A model generated the notes under the pieces. It had not been told where the DNA came from. It was given only the letters and a program-made list of their open reading frames with translations, and did no database searches. From assembly GCF_958295425.1 (NCBI RefSeq), contig NC_081148.1:11503466-11567465 (forward strand): a stretch of 64,000 nucleotides of DNA, read 5' to 3'. The position numbers and the translations under genes are program-made. Shown here piece by piece: positions 1-60,921 of the stretch (positions within the stretch are counted from its first letter, which is position 1; the number at the start of each line of letters is the position of its first letter). The DNA is from Solea solea (taxonomy: Eukaryota; Chordata; Actinopteri; Pleuronectiformes; Soleidae).

Positions 1-245
1 GTGAAGGCGAATTCATGCGCACATTGTCTTTCAACTGCATGTAAGTCAGGGAAGTTTCTTTGCTGCAGGGGTGTTTGAGTTAGCTTAAATGGTTTAGTTT
101 TCCTTTGAGACAACAGTGTGTGTCTTTACAAAGGGTGTTTCTCAGTTTGTATGAATTTTGCATCTGGAACAGCGAGATTACATGCAACTTTGTCTCTCAA
201 TTCCTGTTTACGCATCCCTCATGGTAACGAGTGCACACTCCTTAT

Positions 246-247
<2 letters not shown>

Positions 248-298
<51 letters not shown>
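248..298. repeat. (GT)n microsatellite
   Basis: About 25 uninterrupted GT units. Confidence 0.98.
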
Positions 299-300
<2 letters not shown>

Positions 301-3254
301 CCGTCTGTCTGTGTATGGTTTCCCCCCCATTTCGTTCCCGTCTTATTGTATGCTTATGTTTTGCTGAAAGGTCACCAGGGAGTGACAGGACTGCTCAGAA
401 GAGGTGATTAAATATACAGTATCAGATGGTGAATGGGTGCAGATTGCACGTAAATGCAGGTGGTCGCATATGTAAAACAGACAAATTGTTTGTCTGTTTT
501 AAGGTTCGCTGCAATAATGTAGCCTGGGGGTCGCGGCGAATTAATGCCTGCAAACAGTGAATCATTTAGATGAAAATGGAATAGACCTTTGGTAGATGAG
601 ATGAAATTGAAATGAAATTCAGTTTTGAGTCAGTCATACATTCATGCTGTATAGAGAATGAATCATAAGTTCTAGCTTTGGGGATCCTCAGTGTTTTATA
701 TGGCAGGCGTTTGACTAAGTAAAGCCTTACACAGCTTGTGTTATGTTTGTAGACTCTTAGCCGTGTCTTATTGTGTTGTCACAGTGGACCACTGGTCAAA
801 GGTCAAACAATTTTGACCCTTGGGAGTTCATTATTCCAGCAACACACGGTTGCTGTTTGTTTGGACACATCTTTTACACAGGAAGCTTCATATTTCATTC
901 TTTCCTCTCCTTCTGTCTTTCAAATGACCCACAATGTCCACTGGGGGTAGTTTTCCCAACTCTAAAATAAGTCATTACATTGCCAAATATATGACACACA
1001 TGTCTTCTGAAATGTAGGCTAGCCTCATTACTACCTAACCGCTGCTCTGTGATGTCAGTTCATAAGAAAATTGTGAAACTGGGTTGTGAAATGATCAGAA
1101 GGGTGAACACTAATTTACAAGGAAGTTTAAACGTGTAAACCCATTTCACTCCAATCCCTACTTGGGCTGAGTTGAAATAAACTATGACTGACTTTTACTG
1201 AGAGCTTATGGGATCTATAATTAGTAAGGGAATCCCTCTAGAGTGTCATGAGTGGTTTATGTTCTTCAGTCTGTAAAAGCAAATGGAAATTTCTGAAAAT
1301 ACCCAGTATGTCATCCTGGAAAAAAGTTCAGCTCCAGGGCCAGGTCATGGGGAAATGCAGTTATTCATCAGCATCACCATCACCCAGCCGTGTACATGGT
1401 CTATACATCCTGTAGATAGAGCCGGACCATTTCAGCTTCAGACGTTATTTATGAAGCCTGTAACAGTGTTTTTGCGTTTTCGACCAGAATTTGACCACTG
1501 AGGATTATTTTGGTGTTTCTGTGGTGGTGTTACTCGTGTGCCCTGAACGCTGTGTATGGTCAATGATATGTGGAAATCCAGCACCCCTCTCACTAATCAT
1601 ATGTACTCATCACAAATCACTAATTGAGAGGGTCACTTGGGAAATATATTCTTGATTTGGACGTATTTTGGGCACACATTCTGTTGGAGGAGCAATATAG
1701 AGTCTGGTGTTTGCTGTTTTGGGCTTGCCTGATGAATTATTGGGGAATTAACCTATTTTGTATGACACAGATTCACATTGTTGATCTTTCTGCCCTTCAT
1801 AGTCCATAGTGACAGAAAGAATTGTTACAGGGCTTCTCTTAGACATTTTAATGGGATCGTGGTGGAAATAGAAACTGACCCTTGTGTGCACCCCCAACCC
1901 CCCCTGTTCCTTGCTCTTTTTTCCTTGCCCTCCTTTTTATTTTCTCCTATTTCCATTTCCAACCTCACTCTCTCTTTCTCAAGCACTCCCACAGCAGGAA
2001 GAGCACAATTATAGAGATATCGGGCCTATGCTGAAAACGTGATAGCCTGTGAAATGTCTTCAGCGTCACACAGAGACAATGTTTGTCCTGCCCCAGTGCA
2101 AACAGGATGCTGTGTGCAGCAGAGTGGTGTGAGATAAGAACAGACAACGGCAAAGGGGAAAAGACCAAACAACAAAAATGGCTACCATGGGGGCAGGGGA
2201 CAACGTGGACAGAGAGAGGAAAAGAAGAATGATGATGCACAGATGATGTGGTGACCCGAGGAGAGGCAAAAAAAAAGAGGTAGCACACTTACAGCATCAC
2301 TAGAGTGATTGTTGTGATTGTTGTACAGGAAGTAGAAGGGTATGATCTACCACCTGAAGGAAACACAGCTTTATACTACAGACACTGTGGTTTCTTCTTC
2401 TTCTTCTCCTCCTCCGAACCGTTTCCTGTTCCTTCCTCGCAAGACAGTAGACTGTGACCTTAGTGATTTTGTTTATTAAGGAAATGAAAGGTTGATGCTC
2501 ATCATTTTTGATACAAGCTTGGGTATGCAGGCAAAGCACACACTCTAGACACTGACTCCAGGGATTTTTATTAAGGGTCTGATTACATGTTGTTCTCTTC
2601 TCACCCAGAAATCCACAGTTTGGTCCAGACCTTGAGGAATGTTTTATTATTGCTGTAATTGTTACTGACATACTCCATTCAGTATTTTATTCACCTGGCC
2701 AAAAATACTCTGTATTCTGTTTTTCTCACTGCGGCAATTCAGTATTTCTGAAAATACAAATCCCCGAAATACTGTATCAAAAAGATTTCTCTTTAAATTG
2801 GGTCTCTAGCGTTTTCTGTTTAATATTTGAGACACTGCGGTAGCAAGATGCTGGAATAGAAACACGTACTTCTCCTCAGAGCTGGTATTATGTCATCATA
2901 ATAAACCCTGCATGTATTGAGTGAACATGATTCTGTGCAGTACTTTGAGTACGGAAAGAAGCAGTCTTTGTATGGTAAATCAGTTATAAAACCCTGTCCT
3001 GGAGGGCAAAAAGAAAACACACAATTGAAAGACGGATTTATAGTGCATCAATGTGGACTGTTTCTTACTCTGTGGAATCAGTTTGAACGTCATAAAGACA
3101 TGTTTAAGACAAAAACGTGTCTGTTTTTATAGCTAGTTATTTAAAGTAAGCAGTTTTTTTTTTTTTCCATACTGAAAACAAATTCGAAACCTGTCGCACA
3201 CAAATTTATGTATGTCTAAATATTTCCAGGCAGTCATTATCTCCAGACGTCCTC

Positions 3255-3470
3255 TTTGAGATTTGCACTATGTAGGACTTCTAGGGTGTGAAAAACTTCT
3301 GAGAAAAACCCCCCATCATTTTTCAACGCAGTGGATGCCGTGTAAAAGGAGCCATGCTGCTTTAATATAAAAGGCTGACATCATTTGAGTTATTGTATTA
3401 CATTGCTGACATTGCAGGAGATAATGAGTGAGTGTCTAACTCCTAAATTTGACATACTGGACCTTTTTAA
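3255..3470. mobile_element. Possible degenerate MITE related to the one at 61.8 kb
   Basis: The left end has GCACTATGTAGGACTTCTAGG. The right end, inverted, reads AAAGGTCCAGTATGTCAAAT then TTAGGAG, resembling the AGGTCC-ACTATGTA type of terminus. It is about 215 bp and non-coding, with no clear left target duplication. This is a weak call based on terminal similarity only. Confidence 0.38.
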
Positions 3471-4587
3471 GCCTCTGCTTAAAATGTAATCATTTTCATT
3501 TTATATCATTAAGACTTCTTTTCACATCTCATACACAACAACAACCCAAAACGTATTCTCCATACCAAACAAACCCCGACTTTAATGATGTGAAAGTCAT
3601 CGGAATGAATTTTCCAAGCTTGAGAAAGTAGAGCAGGTTTTGTTTTATGTTGAAACTGTGACAGCCTAATTCTCCGTCTCCCTTTCTTCCATTGTTAAAT
3701 TATGCATATGTTTCTAAGTATGTCCTTTTGGCAGATTGGATCCTCTTTTCTTTTTTTTTCTTTTTTGAAAGTGTGAGCAGAACCAGTTTGTTAGTGTCTC
3801 TGTTGATGTCCTCAGGCCATCTCTGAACAAGGAGCACCTCGCCTGTTCTTAAGGCACCATTGGAATTCATGTAGACAGAATTGCTCATGTGCAGGTTTGA
3901 GCCAATGCTGTACCGCTGAAGTAACTGCAGTAATTGTCCAATGTCACTATATGGTGTTTAAATCAGAATTTTAAATCGACACGTAATAATTTGTGCTGAC
4001 ACATTGTGGTGTTAAATTATTGTAAATACTCTTTTGAAATGGCAGTAGTCTACGGGAAGTGTCTGCTATGACTGCATTTACTCATGAAGAAGAGCAGATG
4101 AATAACGACACACAGTAGAGCGGGAAGAAATGCCGAAACTTTTGACAGTATGGGAGAATTTCATCCAAAACAAACCAATTAAACAGCTGGAAAAGCTTGT
4201 GTCGGTAGTAGCCTTCATCTGAATATGAAATCTCCTGTTAGAAAACATACAAATATTGCCGGTATCGCAGAATAATATACAAGTCCAGCAGCCTGGCCGT
4301 GTAAATGTATGTCTCATGCAACCTTATAAGGAAGTCCCAGTGATTCTTGGGAAAATGGAAAGAAGAGTTATTTTTGGAAAACCGCGGGCAAGATGTCATA
4401 CATCATATATAAGTTGCAAATACACAAAAAGCTGCAGCATTCTTGCGTTGTAATTTAAACTTGAAGACCAAGAAAGGTCGTATGTTACCCCAACTGCTGG
4501 GAGAATAAAGTTTAGTTCTGTGATTCTCCCCCATAAAAAGTTAAGGTTCATTCATTACTGCCTGTATGACCAACGTACATCATAATG

Positions 4588-4740
4588 CAGGGCTCCAGAC
4601 TAACTTTTTGCATTGGGTTGCCAGTCTCAAAGGGTTGCCTTTTTTTTCCATTTTCCATTAAATTGACATACAGTATGCACTGATCAATGTTATGGTGCAC
4701 CAGTTGGTCGCACTCTAGAGTCCTGTAATCTCACAGGAGA
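4588..4740. mobile_element. Possible hAT-type terminal fragment
   Basis: Begins CAGGGCTCCAGACTAACTTT, the style of terminus seen in hAT elements of fish, followed by GGGTTGCC-type repeats and a CCAGTTGGTCGCACT block. No matching opposite end was identified with confidence. Confidence 0.33.
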
Positions 4741-5035
4741 AACACTGAGGTAACACCACAGACAGATGACAGATGCACTGTTTCTGACAAATTCTTCAAA
4801 CGTTAGATGGAGTGCATACTATACTCAACACCTGTTATTCCGCTTTGGATACATGTTGTACTTGTTGAGTGAATAAGATATTGTCCTCACAGTGATAGTA
4901 ACCAGGCCTGGGCAGGGATTTTAGTACATATCTCTACTTTTTACCGATGCCATGTGGAGCAATATGTGACTCTGTGAGAACTTTGTCTGTGCTGGGTTTG
5001 CTTCACTTCAAGCATACATTTCTGGTGACGTCTCT

Positions 5036-5081
<46 letters not shown>
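5036..5081. repeat. (ACT)n microsatellite
   Basis: About 15 perfect ACT units. Confidence 0.98.
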
Positions 5082-5572
5082 GTGAAACATATTGGAGTTG
5101 TCTCCTTGAAGCAGGGCTAGTCTTAGTAGGCAGGCCGGCCAGTCATTGGTTATCTCTCTTTGCACTGATTAAAAAAGTTGCTGATCTGAAAAAAAAAAGT
5201 CTTATCTCCACGAGTCACCGCGTTTATTATTTATGTACATATACTGCACATGACACCACCCATGATCAAGTCAGTCGGGAAAGTGTATTTCGAGTAAGAG
5301 AAACTATTGCTCTCAGTTTGTTCTCTTGTTGTAAGTCCATTTGTACGGCATCATGTTTGTGTTTGGGAAAAGAATGACTGCCCTGAACAATACAGATACA
5401 GCAAGCAGCCTTCAGCTAATCACAGGCAGCTGAATGTGAACAAGCCTTGGAGTGGATGAAAGGGAGACACAGCTGGCCTTCAAAGTACGGATAGTCTTTA
5501 TCTTTGCTTGGTTTGTGACTTGTAATTACAGAGTGGTGGGTCCGGGTGCCACCTACAACACTCAACACTCTC

Positions 5573-5575
<3 letters not shown>

Positions 5576-5643
<68 letters not shown>

Positions 5644-5649
5644 CTCTCT
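5576..5649. repeat. (CT)n microsatellite
   Basis: About 35 CT units with rare interruptions near both edges, in intron 1. Confidence 0.97.
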
Positions 5650-7665
5650 GCAGTGGAGTACACTATTTCCATTCTAGTTCACGTCTTTTATACTGTATAC
5701 ACAGACACAGGGATGCTAAGCTGAACCAACATAAAAAATGTACTTGAGTACATATGGTTATATGTTAATATGTTCTCTATCTGCACCACTACATTACTAC
5801 TAAAATTAACTACAAACACTAAAGATACAATATGCAGCATTACTGTATTAATATGTTTTAAAAAAAGAAAAAACTCATCTGATATCATTTGTTGTACTTG
5901 CATAAGCCAAACGCTTTTAATAACGTCACTTGCTTGTGCTTAAACTTCCGTAGCAAACCCACCAACAGATAACAATCTGTGTAATCTGTGTCCAATACTA
6001 ATGCAGCTGAAACCTTATATCGCATGTGCAGGTGTGTAAACAGGAAGCTGCTTTTCTGCTGAACTGCTCTTTGCTGAAAAAAAATAAAATAATATACACT
6101 TAAAAAATACTCATTGAAATGTGGGCAAAAAAAGCAGTCATTTCTTTTACTTAAGCAACAACGAAGTGAAACTGAAACTCAGAGTAATATTGGGATTAAA
6201 CGCATTCTCACAGGTTCACAATCCCGGGCAAAGTTGTTAGTTTTAAGCGTGAAAGAGGCATAATGGCAACTTTGTTCACAACTGCAGGTTAGTGAGGAAA
6301 GCAGTCACGTTTTGTGCGATAGGTAGTGTGGATGAAGCATTGGATAGTTAAGTAGCTCAGAAATTCACTTTGATGGAATCACCAGTGAGAGGCTTTCCCA
6401 AGGGCTTCACAACCCCCCACCAGTTGATTATTTTTAGACGCCTCGTGGAGACATGTCCTCATTTTTGTAGAGTTCTCTGGATGCCTGACCTTTTAAACAT
6501 ACACACGCTTACTTTGGCTGAATTGAAGTATCCTCATATAGTAGTGTAGCACATGGATGAATGAATTGTCATTTCTGCTTTATCTACATAAAAGAGTCTA
6601 TGGGAGGGGCAGAATACAGACGTCACATTTGTCTTTCATTTATGCTTTCACTGGAAATGACCTTATGTTCAAGGTTCCTGTTTACGAGTTCTCAATAATA
6701 GGTATTTGAGTGTAGCACAGGGGCTGTGTGCATCATGTTGTTGGAGGGAGTTTGCTGTCTGTGTTGAGTAACACATGGCAGAGGTGTGAGTGGGAGAGCT
6801 CACACTACTCGGATAGTAGCGTTGCTCTGTCAGTTGCTGGGCTCCCTTTATTCCGAGTGTGTGTTTAACATAGAAGACAGTCTCAGTTTCCCAGTAAAAG
6901 AAATTCCCAAGATTCCCATTTTGAGATGATCATTGAAGTTTTAAACTGTGAAGTCATTTTCATCAGAAGAAGTCATTCATTATTATTACGTCTGCACTGC
7001 ACTGCACTGTTTCAGGAAATCATGTCATGTGTTCTGACATTGATTACTTTATACTTTGAGTCCACCGCTATCTTAGACCTTAGACACTTAGTGCATTTAA
7101 ATGCATGTTAAAAGTCAGATATTTGGTTTTCTTAGTGTGAACAACTTTGACTAAAATTAAGCTAGTCGTAGTACAGAGTAGTACAGAGGCGGAGTCAGAC
7201 GTACACGGCCAATAAATCTATTGTCCTTCACCGTATGTATACTTGGCCATGGCAAGTTGTCCGGTTGCCAGTCTTAGTTGGATTATGGCCTTAGCTTGTT
7301 TATAATGTGCATGTACATGTACTGACTAAGAAAACGCTGGAAAAAATGAAATGAATCTTAATGTCCATCGAACTAACATCCCTTACCAACTGGATTGTTG
7401 AAATAATAAAAAATAATCTAGTGAAAATGAGTTGAGTTTTAAATAATAAAAAATAATTAAAATCCTGGTGTAATCTTCTGCAACAGATACTGTTTTCGTC
7501 CTTGTAAGTGTGTAGTGTAGTGTGCACTGTTGAGAAAAAAGGCTTTCTGAACCACGCAGTTTTGGTTTTTCGAAGTAATGTAATTTCCTGTTTTGTGACA
7601 ACACTTAATTTACACAAATCCCAACCTAACTGCACTTGTTTCACACTAAAAGGGGGTGGGTGTGT

Positions 7666-7700
7666 TTTTTATATTTTTATATATAAAACATTTTTATATA

Positions 7701-7735
<35 letters not shown>
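7666..7735. repeat. (TA)n-rich tract
   Basis: Imperfect TATAT/TTTTA units followed by about 13 perfect TA units. Likely unstable and easily melted. Confidence 0.95.
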
Positions 7736-7737
<2 letters not shown>

Positions 7738-10700
7738 CTGTATGAGCTCAGTTTATCATATTGGCATGACGGCCACAGCATACATTGGGTTAAAGGCAGA
7801 TGGAGGCCGTCAGATTATTAGGAGGTGATGTTTTTAACCTCTTAAGTCTGTTTGTGAACAGTGAGACCTTGAAAAACAGATGTAGATGATATTATCTGGC
7901 AATGGAAGCTATGGCCCATGATTGAAATGAATAGATTTTAGTGACCCAGACATGAAAACTGGGTGACTTTTGAGGAGATTTCCTTTCTCTTGTCACATAA
8001 TCATCTGATCACAATTATTTGTTCTAAACACAAGTATTTGTTTTCATTAAATGTCATGAAAACAGCAGAAATTAAGCAACACATCTTATTTTCATCACTA
8101 TCACTACGTAAGCTTGTTTGACTAGCACTCTGTCAATGATTTCATCTGGCTCTGCTTCTTCATATGGTTTACATGTAAAGTTATCAGAAGGTGTTTTTGT
8201 GTTTGAAAGACCTTCTGTAGAAAGCACTACAGTATTAGCCATCTGTTTCAAATATAAATTGATGTATTTCTTAACAGTAAATATCGTGCAGGAAATGTTC
8301 TAGCTGTTCCAAAGTGGAAACAAATATTGAAATTTTCATTTATTTTTTACGCTTGGCTGATGATGACAGCACGGTGGAAACAAACTTTGTGAATAAAGGC
8401 AGAGTCTTAAATCTCTCTGGGATGTAGTTTCAACGAGAAACAGACTAGACAGAGATTTAAAAACCATTACACATAATTCGTAACATTTGTACAAAAGCTG
8501 AACAAACTGAAAACTGGGGCTACATTGCACATTTTTGGACAGCCTCTGTAAAGGCATCCATGGTTTTGCACACAGGTTGGCAAAGTAAGTTGTGTGAAGA
8601 AAGAGAAGTTTAAATCCTGCCTACTCATCTTCACACAGGTGGGTGTGCTTGTAAGATGGTCTTTTTTTTACTTTTTTTAAATCATTTTCAGTACCTCCGC
8701 AAAGATGAAGACATCTCCCTAGTGCCAGCCCAGGAACCAATTCAGTGTTTGCCCAGTGTGGGTTTGCACTAATTAATCCCTTAATGAGTCTCTTTGATGT
8801 TGAGTCGTATGAAACTGAGGGGACACACCTCTGTGCCATTTGGTCTCTAATGAGCAGCCGTGATGTAGAGTTCTAAGGTAAAACGACATTGGGCGACAAG
8901 TCGCTGAAGGAGACGGGGTCAGCCAATCAACCGACTCTTATGATGATTCTCCTGGTGCTCCACTTGCTCAGATCCACTCCCTCAATCAGTGGCCTTCATC
9001 GAGGCAGCTGGCTGCTGCCGTGAAAGAGAGTAACCTCATTTCTCACAGCTTTTTTTAGACTCCCCCCACTATCTCTTTTTCAAGAAAGAAAGAATCAGTT
9101 GAGTATAAAACAACATAAAAGCTGTGGAATGATTGTCTCGGAAAATATGTTGCTGTGAGCTGTTGTTGTTTGGTGAATCATCCCAGACCCTCCTAGTATT
9201 TCCCTGATCCATTGTCATTTTGCATAGCAAATTATGTGGATGTGATTTTGAAAAGAAAATGCCTTTCCATTTACGCTGCCTAGTTTGTCTACTCAAATTG
9301 GACATGAACTAAACCTCAGAGAACTATCACCTGACTGCAGTGCCTCTCGGCTTAATGGGCTGTCTTAGCTTCATGGTTTTCTTTTTCTTCTTGTTGGTTC
9401 AGTCTCGCCATATCCAAATCTTTACGCATCTTCGGTGTGACACTCTCCAGTTAAAAGCATCGTCCTCTTGCCTTTCATTTATGTTATAGGTTAACTTGCT
9501 CTTCAAAGAAGCTGGAGCTTTATCTGTCTGATTTTACATACGCTTGTGTGTCAAATTGAGATTGAAAGACAAAAACTACACAAGGGCTGTCCCGTCCTGT
9601 CCTGTCCTGTGTCTTGGTTCATAAGACGTGTCTCAAATGCAGCTTTTGTCCTGTGGTAGACCTGTCTTTGTCTGGCATAAGTGCCAGGTGTAACCAAGCA
9701 ACCATTGCTTTTTTTAAGACTCCTTTTCTCATTCTTTTCTCATTTATGGGGGTTGCAGAGCATATTTTTTAGATTACGGTGTTTTTCTAACCCCACTGTT
9801 GCTGTGGTCTTGTGAAAGTGAATACTGAACCCACTTTCAGGGAATTGTTGTGAAGGATGACTCAAAAATAACCAAAATAGGCAGTGAAAGGAGGACTGAC
9901 AGAGAGGTCGGCATAACCTAATGAAAATAAAGATAGTGTAGCTGAAGCGGAGGCTAAGGGATGACATGGTAAGGATTATTTGAAGTATGACAATTAGGTG
10001 GAAGAGAGAACTCATGTGGCAGCCATGTGTTCCCAGTCGATCCCCACATGGGACCATCCTTGACGTAATTTCCTTACCAGTGTCAGTTCAAACAGCGCCA
10101 ATCTGGGCTTGGGGAGGTGCTACTACACTATGAGACAAAGAATGTGTCAGTGAGAGGCCATGAGGGGAAGAACACTTGAGGTCACGACCTCTGTGGTTCT
10201 GTATTAGCCTCAAGGTTTGGACGTGTGCTCAACTCGTGTAGCATAATCTTTTTCCCTTGTACAATATTATGCCACATAAACTCAACAGTACAGTTGGTCG
10301 AATTAAAATGACACATCACATGCTTATGACGCTTATGAGACTAATCTTGTGAAAGGATTGCTTTGACTGCTTAGCATTTGAGATCTGGTCTTGAACTGCT
10401 TAGTTTATGTTGGGTTGCTGGAGTTGTGCAATCAACAGTTGTCCAGTCGTCCAGTTTGTTCAACACTGTCCCCATAGCAGATCCATTACACCACTTCACG
10501 TTGGTGGTGGCTACTTTGATTTGTGCCCCCGTTTGGGCACCTAACTGTCTATTTTAGGTACATGGTCTTGATTGGGCCCATCGGTTTTAAGATGGATGAA
10601 TGTCGACCCGTCTACAAGAGTGAAAAATGAGCTTGGTTTCCAGGTCACCGAATGGTTTCCTCTCAGAGCGTTCATTTTGACTCACTCTCTGCAGATACAT

Positions 10701-12902
10701 TTGACACGAACAGTCAAATCACTCAAATCAAACATAATTCTCACATTTGCTTATTTGATTCTCAATAGATTTTCTCTTGTTTGTGAAGTTTAAAAGAATA
10801 TTCTGTCGGATCCGCAAGTGTTATGTGAGTAGATATTAGCAGTACAAGGTTTACATAAAATATGAAATACTGAACATATGAATTTTATTTAATATTATTA
10901 CATTTTTTGCTATTTAGTGGAATTTAACATTTTTCCTCATTGATTTCATATTGTAGAATTTAGGGCAGGAAGTGTTTTGCGTATTATTAGTATTTGTAGT
11001 GAGCCGGTATTTTGTGAAAAGATTATGTTCCTCCCCTCATTGCCGACTGAAAGCATTATGATGTTGTTTTTGAGAGAAAAGCTGCAGTGTTGGTGGTAAA
11101 AGCATACCGATGGATTAGGTAGGCATGTTTTTGTGACATAGTTTGAGCTCAACCTAAAGGACAGACAGAAGGTTTCATTATTGCTGTATTTCTTTCCATA
11201 ATTCAACCTTTGCTGCTTTGTTCATGTGGAACAATGTGGGACTCTTCAGATCTACAGTTTTAATGACTGGAATGTCAAAGAGATTTCCACTTAAAACATA
11301 AGCTGGGTGTCGTAGTTCCTCATGCTGTCTGATAAGTAGGCCATCGACTGGAAAAAAAAAAAACAGGCAGAATAGAATGGAGGTGGAGAGAACTACGTGA
11401 GTGAGAGCACCAGAAGAGGAAGAGGAGGTGTGTGTGTGGAGGACAGACTGGGGAGGTAATGGGTTTATTTTTACCTCTCAAACCATATAGCCCCACTTCC
11501 TAATTAACTGCAAATTAACTTCTGCGTGTGGGTGGCAAAGTGTCAAGGCTACAGATATAGACTCGGTTTGTCCTACCTTCCCTTGTGCTATTAGCCCATT
11601 TTCCTCTCCTGGGCTCAGGCCTCAATAGGGCCTTTCTGAGCCACTCTGGCAAGACCAACATCTGTTCGCGAGAATTATCTCACATTTCCACTGCACATCA
11701 GAGCTGGGTCAGCTCTAAACAAGAGCGCTCTAGAAAAGCTTGTGACAAATTTCTGCAGGACTACGCCGCTGTCGCTGTTTTCTGTCAATTCCGCTCCACA
11801 CCAGTTTGATCCAGGACGTGTATTCCCCAGATGAGATTCTTTAAAACTTGTTTATAAAACTGTCAACAGTATGGTTTTATTGCCTTATTAACATGGTCAC
11901 TCCTCCGTCACACTGGTGTCTGCGGTCTTGTTTCATGCAAAGTGCACTTGTGCACTCTCAGATTATTTTAAGAGATTCAATTAATCGCCCGTCTGTCCTT
12001 TGTACTACTGTCTCATTTTTTGTGTGTGTGTATGTGATATACAGAAAACCTTTAAAACTGCCGTTAACAAATATCGGAACGATTCTTCAAGTTACTGCAT
12101 GGTACCGTCACTGGAATCCACAGGATGAGAAGCTAAACGTCACACACGAAAAGTCACAGAAACCTATTTTAAACATGGTGCATTGCCTGCCGACACACCA
12201 GGCGGCACATGCCAAAAAGTAAAACCAGTTGCGCCTTCTGTATCAGTGCGACCTGTAAATGTAAATAAACTTATGTCTGTGTTGGGCCCAGAGTGGTCAG
12301 GTGGCAGCTGCCTGGTTTGAACTTCTGGTCCTTTATGTGCCTGTCTCCGTCTCACTCTCTTTTTCTGTTCCTCCATCCTTGTGACTAATGACAAGGTCCA
12401 GTGCTTATGTCCTTATATAGACCTATGCTCTGTCTGATCTGGCTGAGGCTGAGACGATGGTGTGCACATGCATGCACACCCACACACACACACACACACA
12501 CTCACTGGTCTTGTTGGTGCCCCTGTGAATGTCAACATCGTGGATAAACTCATGACCATATTTATTAATGTTTAAGACAGTGTTCGGAATTTTTGGAAGT
12601 ACAGTAATTCTTCATGACTTGAATGAGAACATTGATACCGCTCTCGTGACTGTGTGCTAACTACAGAGCTGGAGCCATAAGGCCATATAGCTTAGCTTAG
12701 CTTAGCATAGTATGAAGCATTGAAGCAGCAGAGAACTAGAAGTCCTAGTTATGTGCTACAAGCCCACCAGTTAATACTTTTATGTATTTGAATGCATACA
12801 TGTTAGAGCCCCTGCATACTTTCCATGATGTGTCTGCAGCTCGACATTTTCTCCGGCACTTTCTGTATATTGCTGTTTCATTCATGCTAAAATAATGGCA
12901 TT

Positions 12903-13225
12903 GTTCAGTTTGGTAGAGTACAGGACAGTTTGGAATGGTAAAGCCCTGGGTCAGGCTTGTGCTTCGACTACGAACAGTAACTTTATTTGGTAGGCGGGGT
13001 ATGGCTTAGCGAGATAACATAGCATTGTTGTACCGGTTACGATGAACGACGACATTGAACGCGACACAACGGACAATAATGGAGGACATCACGCAGCTCG
13101 TTTTTTTTTTTTCCTGCTTAGTTTGTGGCAGTTTGGGGCAGTTTATAATGGTACTATTTCTTATGGAAATGCAAAAAAAAAAATATACCACACCGAACCA
13201 TTACACCTGGTGTAAACACAGCTAT
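12903..13225. mobile_element. Possible decayed DNA transposon
   Basis: The left side has CAGTTTGGTAGAGTACAGGA and the right side CACCGAACCATTACACC, which read inverted as GGTGTAATGGTTCGGTG. The interior is unusually CpG-containing for this intron (ACGATGAACGACGACATTG and ACGCGACACAACGGACAATA). The block GGGGCAGTTTATAATGGTAC also resembles fish transposon interiors. No coding capacity. Weak call. Confidence 0.3.
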
Positions 13226-14288
13226 AATCTCAAACAAGCTTGCATGTTGAGCCTCTTTTTTTGACCAAAACAAGAATGGGCCACCAACCAGACTGGAAAA
13301 TGTTCAGAGTTTCATGTGCACTGTGAACTGTGAAATGTGAACCTGTCAACCTTTATTGATTCGGAAAGTATGAATCCAGCCTAGAAGTGGCATTCTGTGG
13401 CTTCTCGGAGAGTTTTGTGCTAATAAATCGGCCGTAGATGCTGCTTTGTGAAGTGCTGAATTCCTGTTCATCATGAAATATTTGGCATTATATATAAAAT
13501 GGATAAACTGCTCCATTTTGAACTTTGGAGAGACAAGATAACATTATGTATTCAGTCTTCTTGGTGCTCAGATGCCATCCAAGGATACTGCACCTATTCA
13601 TGTATTAAATTTGGGCTTTGTTACAGACACCAACAGAGCCTGCTGATCCCTTGTGTATTCTTATTATAGACTTGTCTTGTTAGGGCGCTCACACACATAC
13701 ACACACACACACACAGTGGTTCATCAGACCTAGTTATCGACATAGGGAGATCTCTCCTTAAATGGTAGACTGCCCAGGGCCCTGTTTCCACTGCTCAAAC
13801 CGAATGAAGTCCAGATCTGGGAGTGTCCTTTTAAAGTGCAGGATGTAGAGAGACAGCGAGAGAGAGAGGGATACAGAAAGAGAGCGAGAGTGTGAGAGTG
13901 TGAGAGTGTGAGAGACGGGGCAGATGGGGGCAGAGTAAAACCCAGAGGAAAAAAAATACTGTAACTAAGTCAACTCACTGTCAGTATATTATATAAACAT
14001 GTGAACCAATGACTATACGTAAAAACTGTGCGAAACATTAAAGCCAAAAATGTGGTGGTTACTGTTTTATGTTAGTGTTAGTCTTATGCTGGTGACATCA
14101 TTTGTTATCATAGTCCGTGCAGTAGTGATTGTGATGTCGTGCCAGGGTTTCAAGGTCCTGCCTCAGCCGATCATAGGTCATTTATAGCTGTCAACCATTA
14201 CACCACGTTGTATCTGTGATGTTGTCAGGAAACATCAGGAGATGCCCTAAGTGATGTCACTAACGGCTTGTTTTATTTTCTCTTTCAG

Positions 14289-60882
<46,594 letters not shown>

Positions 60883-60886
60883 GTAC

Positions 60887-60921
60887 TACACACACACACA
60901 GACACACACACACACACACAC
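60887..60921. repeat. (CA)n at the exon 8 donor
   Basis: A CA-rich run with one GA interruption, starting four bases after the exon end (60882). CA repeats bind hnRNP L in vertebrate pre-mRNA. Confidence 0.95.

Larger units (their letters stand above)
1..14288 (+). other. INPP5A intron 1, 3' part
   Basis: AT-rich sequence with no coding exon I can recognise. The first coding exon (ending ...GSLFDD in the family) is not present, so intron 1 extends upstream. It contains microsatellites at about 248-298, 5036-5081, 5576-5649, 7666-7735, 12480-12502 and 13692-13716, a GA-rich patch at about 13855-13915, and several degenerate transposon remnants listed separately. The short ORFs here have no family resemblance. 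Confidence 0.85.

Noticed and set aside
11848..12222. 124-residue open frame on the plus strand
   Set aside because: No family match and no splice or polyadenylation context. Considered as a processed pseudogene but nothing recognisable was found.
1..14288. INPP5A first exon or promoter
   Set aside because: No sequence encoding the conserved N-terminus (ending GSLFDD) and no CpG-island promoter were seen. The first intron of this gene is very long in vertebrates, so the exon is expected upstream.
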